Positions 6,047 to 8,203 of a stretch of DNA of 8,203 nt are shown here, in pieces. The notes under the pieces were generated by a model. That model was not told where the DNA came from, made no database searches, and was given only the letters and a program-made list of their open reading frames with translations. Made by a program: the position numbers and the translations under genes. The stretch lies in NCBI GenBank assembly GCA_015066165.1, contig SVOX01000066.1:1-8203 (forward strand), read 5' to 3'. This DNA comes from Oscillospiraceae bacterium (GTDB lineage: Bacteria; Bacillota; Clostridia; Oscillospirales; Acutalibacteraceae). Position 1 is the stretch's first letter. Every line of letters begins with the position of its first letter.

Positions 6047-7061
6047 TTAAAGCACCTCCGTCGTCGTTTTCGTCGTAAATCTCACCAACAAGTTCTTCAA
6101 GAATATCTTCAACCGTAAGTATTCCCACAACTTCGCCGTTACTGTTTTTAACAAAACTCAAATTACGGCGGTGGTTGCTCATTTCAGTTAAAATATCATC
6201 TATCGCTTCGTCTTCATTCACATAATAAGGATAGTCAATAATACTTGCAATTATAACGCTATGGTTTTTGTTTCGCATATACGCTTTTAAAAACTTTCTT
6301 ATTTGCAAAATACCTTTAATATTACCTTTACGGTCGGTAACGGGTATTCTCGAATGAGAAGATTTTTTAACAATTTTCAAAATTTCAGGCGTTTTAAGGG
6401 CTAAAGAAATTACTTCAACCTGCTCCCAAGGTGTCATAACGTCTTTTGCAGTTGAGTTAGAAAACTGAAGCGCCGATTTTACAAGTTCGCCCTTTTCTTC
6501 ATCGAAACCGTCTTCTTCCGAAATGTTTTCAACAATGTCAGTTAATTCTTCTTCGGTCATTGTAACCTGATTTTCAGAGTATTTTTTAAAAGGCCGTGAA
6601 ACAAGTGCAGAAAGAGCCGTAAAACCAATTGATAGCGGTTTTAAAATTTTCATCAAAACCAAAAGCGGAGCCGAAGCAATTTCGGCAAATTTTTCATTAC
6701 ACGCACGTGCCAAACTTTTTGGTAAAATTTCCCCAAAAATAAAAATAACCACAGTCGCAACAATAGTAGCCACCGTAACCCAATATGCACCTAAATGCAC
6801 AGTGAGCGCTGTAGCCAACGTTGCACAACCGATATTCACAATGTTATTACCAATAAGCAAAACAGACAAAGCTTCATCAAAATTGTCAAGTATGTTAAGC
6901 ACCCTTTCGGCGCTTTTTTGACCTTTAGAAGCTTTGCTTATCATATGAATTCGGTTAACTGAAGCTAAAGAAATTTCGGTTCCTGAAAAATAACCGCTTA
7001 ACAATATTAAAATGACAAATAAAATTATACTTCCCGCCGGACTATCGTCCACGAATACCAT
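6039..7061 (-). CDS. CNNM/HlyC-CorC family membrane protein lacking the CorC C-terminal domain
   Basis: This is the first gene of the operon. A DUF21/CNNM domain (~10-190) has SGYFSGTEISLASVN (22-36), LIGNNIVNIG (69-78) and FGEILPKSLAR (109-119). A CBS pair follows, with SRIPVTD (237-243), IKGILQI, and VVGILTVEDILEELVGEI (311-328). The protein ends soon after, at residue 340, with an acidic tail (DENDDGGALND), so the CorC_HlyC domain found in its partner is absent. The usual TPR motif after the linker reads TPW (210-212). It is probably a membrane ion (Mg2+-type) transporter subunit or homolog, possibly working with its neighbour. The annotated ATG at 7061 directly abuts GGAG with no spacer; the in-frame GTG at 7052 (codon 4) would give 9 bases and may be the true start. 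A promoter lies just upstream. Confidence 0.9.
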   Translation of the reverse strand: MVFVDDSPAGSIILFVILILLSGYFSGTEISLASVNRIHMISKASKGQKSAERVLNILDNFDEALSVLLIGNNIVNIGCATLATALTVHLGAYWVTVATIVATVVIFIFGEILPKSLARACNEKFAEIASAPLLVLMKILKPLSIGFTALSALVSRPFKKYSENQVTMTEEELTDIVENISEEDGFDEEKGELVKSALQFSNSTAKDVMTPWEQVEVISLALKTPEILKIVKKSSHSRIPVTDRKGNIKGILQIRKFLKAYMRNKNHSVIIASIIDYPYYVNEDEAIDDILTEMSNHRRNLSFVKNSNGEVVGILTVEDILEELVGEIYDENDDGGALND

Positions 7062-7085
7062 CTCCTATTTTTTCAAAGTAAATAC

Positions 7086-7114
7086 ATATTACTACATATT
7101 TCCTGTTTTGTCAA
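7086..7114 (-). promoter_or_regulatory. Promoter of the two-gene CNNM operon
   Basis: On the - strand, TTGACA (7114-7109, perfect) and TAATAT (7091-7086) have a 17-base spacer. The predicted start near 7079 gives a short leader of about 18-27 bases, depending on which start codon is used. No Mg2+-riboswitch-like leader can fit in this space, so regulation by a leader RNA is unlikely. Confidence 0.82.
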
Positions 7115-7150
7115 TCGGTTTTTAAAATCATCCATCCATAAAGCCCTAAT

Positions 7151-7236
7151 TGAAACGCAGGGACGACCATTGGTCGTCCGCCTAAGTTTTCGCAAATCGA
7201 AACGGACGTGCAATGCCCGCCCCTACAATGTGTTCG
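7151..7236. repeat. REP-like palindromic intergenic element
   Basis: The sequence is GC-rich compared with its AT-rich surroundings and consists of three successive small inverted repeats. GGACGACC-ATT-GGTCGTCC (7161-7179) is a perfect 8-bp hairpin. TTTCG-CAAAT-CGAAA (7188-7202) is a central 5-bp hairpin. GGACGTGCA/TGCCCGCCC (7204-7222) is an imperfect hairpin with two mismatches and shares the GGACG..CA core with the first. Read on the - strand it contains GTAGGGGCGGGCATTGCACG, a style of dispersed repeat I associate with gut Clostridia genomes. It has no coding potential. It lies between the surface-protein terminator and the CNNM promoter and may be a non-autonomous mobile or REP element. 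Boundaries are approximate. Confidence 0.6.
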
Positions 7237-7250
7237 TATAGTTTGAAATA

Positions 7251-7284
7251 AACAAAACCTTCTCCAGTGGGAGAAGGTTTTGTT
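7251..7284 (-). terminator. Terminator of the Ig-like/FN3 surface protein gene
   Basis: Perfect 15-bp arms AACAAAACCTTCTCC (7251-7265) and GGAGAAGGTTTTGTT (7270-7284) enclose an AGTG loop. It starts 6 bases after the TAA of the surface-protein gene. On the - strand the GC part of the stem is followed by TTTTGTTTATTT. A- and T-tracts flank both sides, so it could work in either direction, but no + strand gene runs into it. Confidence 0.88.
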
Positions 7285-7290
7285 ATACTT

Positions 7291-8203
7291 TTATTTGGTT
7301 TTCTTCTTAGTGGTTTTTGACCAAGCCGAATAGTACTTCTTACCCTTATAAGTTTTATACGTGCGTACTCTTACGTAGTATGTCTTTTTCGCCTTTAGTT
7401 TCTTAATGGTTCTTGAAGTAATTGAATTCTTCTTAAGTGTTACAGTTTTTGCTGACTTGAAATTTTTCTTGAGAGAATACTGTATTTGATAACCTGATAC
7501 GTTCTTCTTTTCTCTCTTAATTTTAACCTTCAAACTCTTACGAGCAGCAGTTAATTTTGAAACCTTGGTACCCTTTGGCACTATTTCAAAATATATCACC
7601 TTTTTGCCGCCATAATTACCTATAAAGTTTACTGTGATTTTATACTTTCCAAACTTCTTTCTGCCTTTTGCATAAGTTACAGTATAATCCTTACCTTTTT
7701 TAAGCACCTTACCTTTAGAATCCTTTACAGTAACAGCAGGAGTTTTGGTCTTGCCGTTGTAAGTAATCTTTTGAGTTGTTGTAACCGATGCAATTTTAGG
7801 AATTACAACTGTACTTGTTTTTTTACCGCATACTGAACATACTGTCAAAATTAATCCGTCAGATTCAAGAGTTGCATTATTAGTAACCGTTAATACCTTG
7901 TGAGTAGCAGGAGAATTCAGCACATATAAAATATTATATGCTTCCGTCCCCTCATTATAATATCCCGACATACGCTGTGCCGCCTGTTCCAAACTCACGC
8001 TGGAAGCATCTAAAAGACTAATGTCATAACCGTCTTGACCTTTAATTTCAATAAAAAGCACATAAGTTTTTTGAGTGGAAAATACACCGGACGCCGTCTT
8101 TATATCTTCAGGAGCCGCTAATAACGGATCGCCTTTCACTTCAAATAAACTTTTAATATCAATATTAACCTTGGCATCAGAAACTACAGCCAATGAGTCA
8201 ACT
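7291..8203 (-). CDS. Secreted Ig-like/fibronectin type III surface protein, C-terminal part
   Basis: The frame is open at the right edge (VDS precedes the TTG at 8193), so the N-terminus is missing; 303 complete codons are visible before the stop. Numbering from that TTG: residues ~1-95 form an unassigned beta-rich region (QKTYVLFIEIKGQDGYDISLL). CSVCGKK (119-125) is a CxxC knuckle seen in linkers of clostridial surface proteins. Residues ~133-206 look like a bacterial Ig-like repeat (ITYNGKTKTPAVTVKDSKGK, KDYTVTYAKG, GNYGGKKVIYFEIV). Residues ~210-297 look like an FN3 domain (VSGYQIQYS, KKTYYVRVRTYK, YYSAWSK). The last 90 residues hold 32 Lys/Arg and one acidic residue. There is no LPXTG or membrane anchor at the C-terminus (KKKTK end), so attachment would be by other domains or by charge. 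The function of the missing part is unknown. Confidence 0.75.
   Translation of the reverse strand, partial: VDSLAVVSDAKVNIDIKSLFEVKGDPLLAAPEDIKTASGVFSTQKTYVLFIEIKGQDGYDISLLDASSVSLEQAAQRMSGYYNEGTEAYNILYVLNSPATHKVLTVTNNATLESDGLILTVCSVCGKKTSTVVIPKIASVTTTQKITYNGKTKTPAVTVKDSKGKVLKKGKDYTVTYAKGRKKFGKYKITVNFIGNYGGKKVIYFEIVPKGTKVSKLTAARKSLKVKIKREKKNVSGYQIQYSLKKNFKSAKTVTLKKNSITSRTIKKLKAKKTYYVRVRTYKTYKGKKYYSAWSKTTKKKTK

Noticed and set aside
4766..7061. The two CNNM genes as a duplicated gene broken by frameshift
   Set aside because: Each has its own complete membrane domain and CBS pair, and the second has its own ribosome site and ATG. The short 8-base overlap is typical coupling, not a frameshift of one protein.
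4766..7061. Hemolysin function for the CNNM pair
   Set aside because: The name is historical. Domain content points to ion (Mg2+-type) homeostasis, and no toxin feature is visible.
7062..7150. Magnesium riboswitch before the CNNM operon
   Set aside because: The consensus promoter at 7086-7114 leaves a leader under 30 bases, too short for such an element.
7151..7236. CRISPR array
   Set aside because: There are only two related palindromes, in different states of decay, with no regular direct repeat-spacer pattern and no cas genes nearby.

Overview
The window looks like chromosomal DNA from a low-GC Gram-positive gut or rumen bacterium of the Clostridia (Oscillospirales/Ruminococcaceae-like). 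The signs are AT-rich coding, AGGAG-type Shine-Dalgarno sites, TTGACA/TATAAT promoters, a DUF3048 (YerB-like) lipoprotein, a GNAT_C-type acyltransferase of the kind common in gut Firmicutes, a lysine-rich Ig-like/fibronectin surface protein, and a GTAGGGGCG-type palindromic intergenic repeat. The species cannot be named from sequence alone.

Left part, + strand (1-2466): the 3' end of a carbohydrate operon. A 5'-truncated (alpha/alpha)6-barrel glycosidase-like protein is followed 9 bases later by a cytoplasmic beta-propeller protein with an Asp-box and an SKDLVNW motif. A hairpin closes the operon. Next come a strong promoter, a tRNA-Arg(CCT) gene with encoded CCA (2523-2597), and a perfectly palindromic terminator that also serves the convergent gene beyond it.

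Right part, - strand (2636-8203), read from right to left: the C-terminal part of a secreted Ig-like/FN3 protein with its own terminator; an intergenic palindromic repeat; a two-gene operon of CNNM/HlyC-CorC membrane proteins overlapping by 8 bases; a DUF3048 lipoprotein with its own promoter; and a GNAT_C acyltransferase-like gene. Four sigma-A-type promoters and five hairpin terminators divide this part into separate units. The tightest arrangement is at 3521-3577, where the lipoprotein stop codon, the next gene's -35 and -10 boxes, a terminator hairpin and that gene's ribosome site overlap.

Most genes are ordinary housekeeping or accessory genes. I do not see a clearly new multi-gene system. 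The items most worth a second look are the unassigned hydrolase pair, the compact 3521-3577 junction, the CNNM pair in which one member lacks the C-terminal CorC domain, and the palindromic repeat at about 7151-7236. No stretch above 300 bases lacks a gene; the longest gap (7062-7290) holds the operon promoter, the repeat and a terminator.
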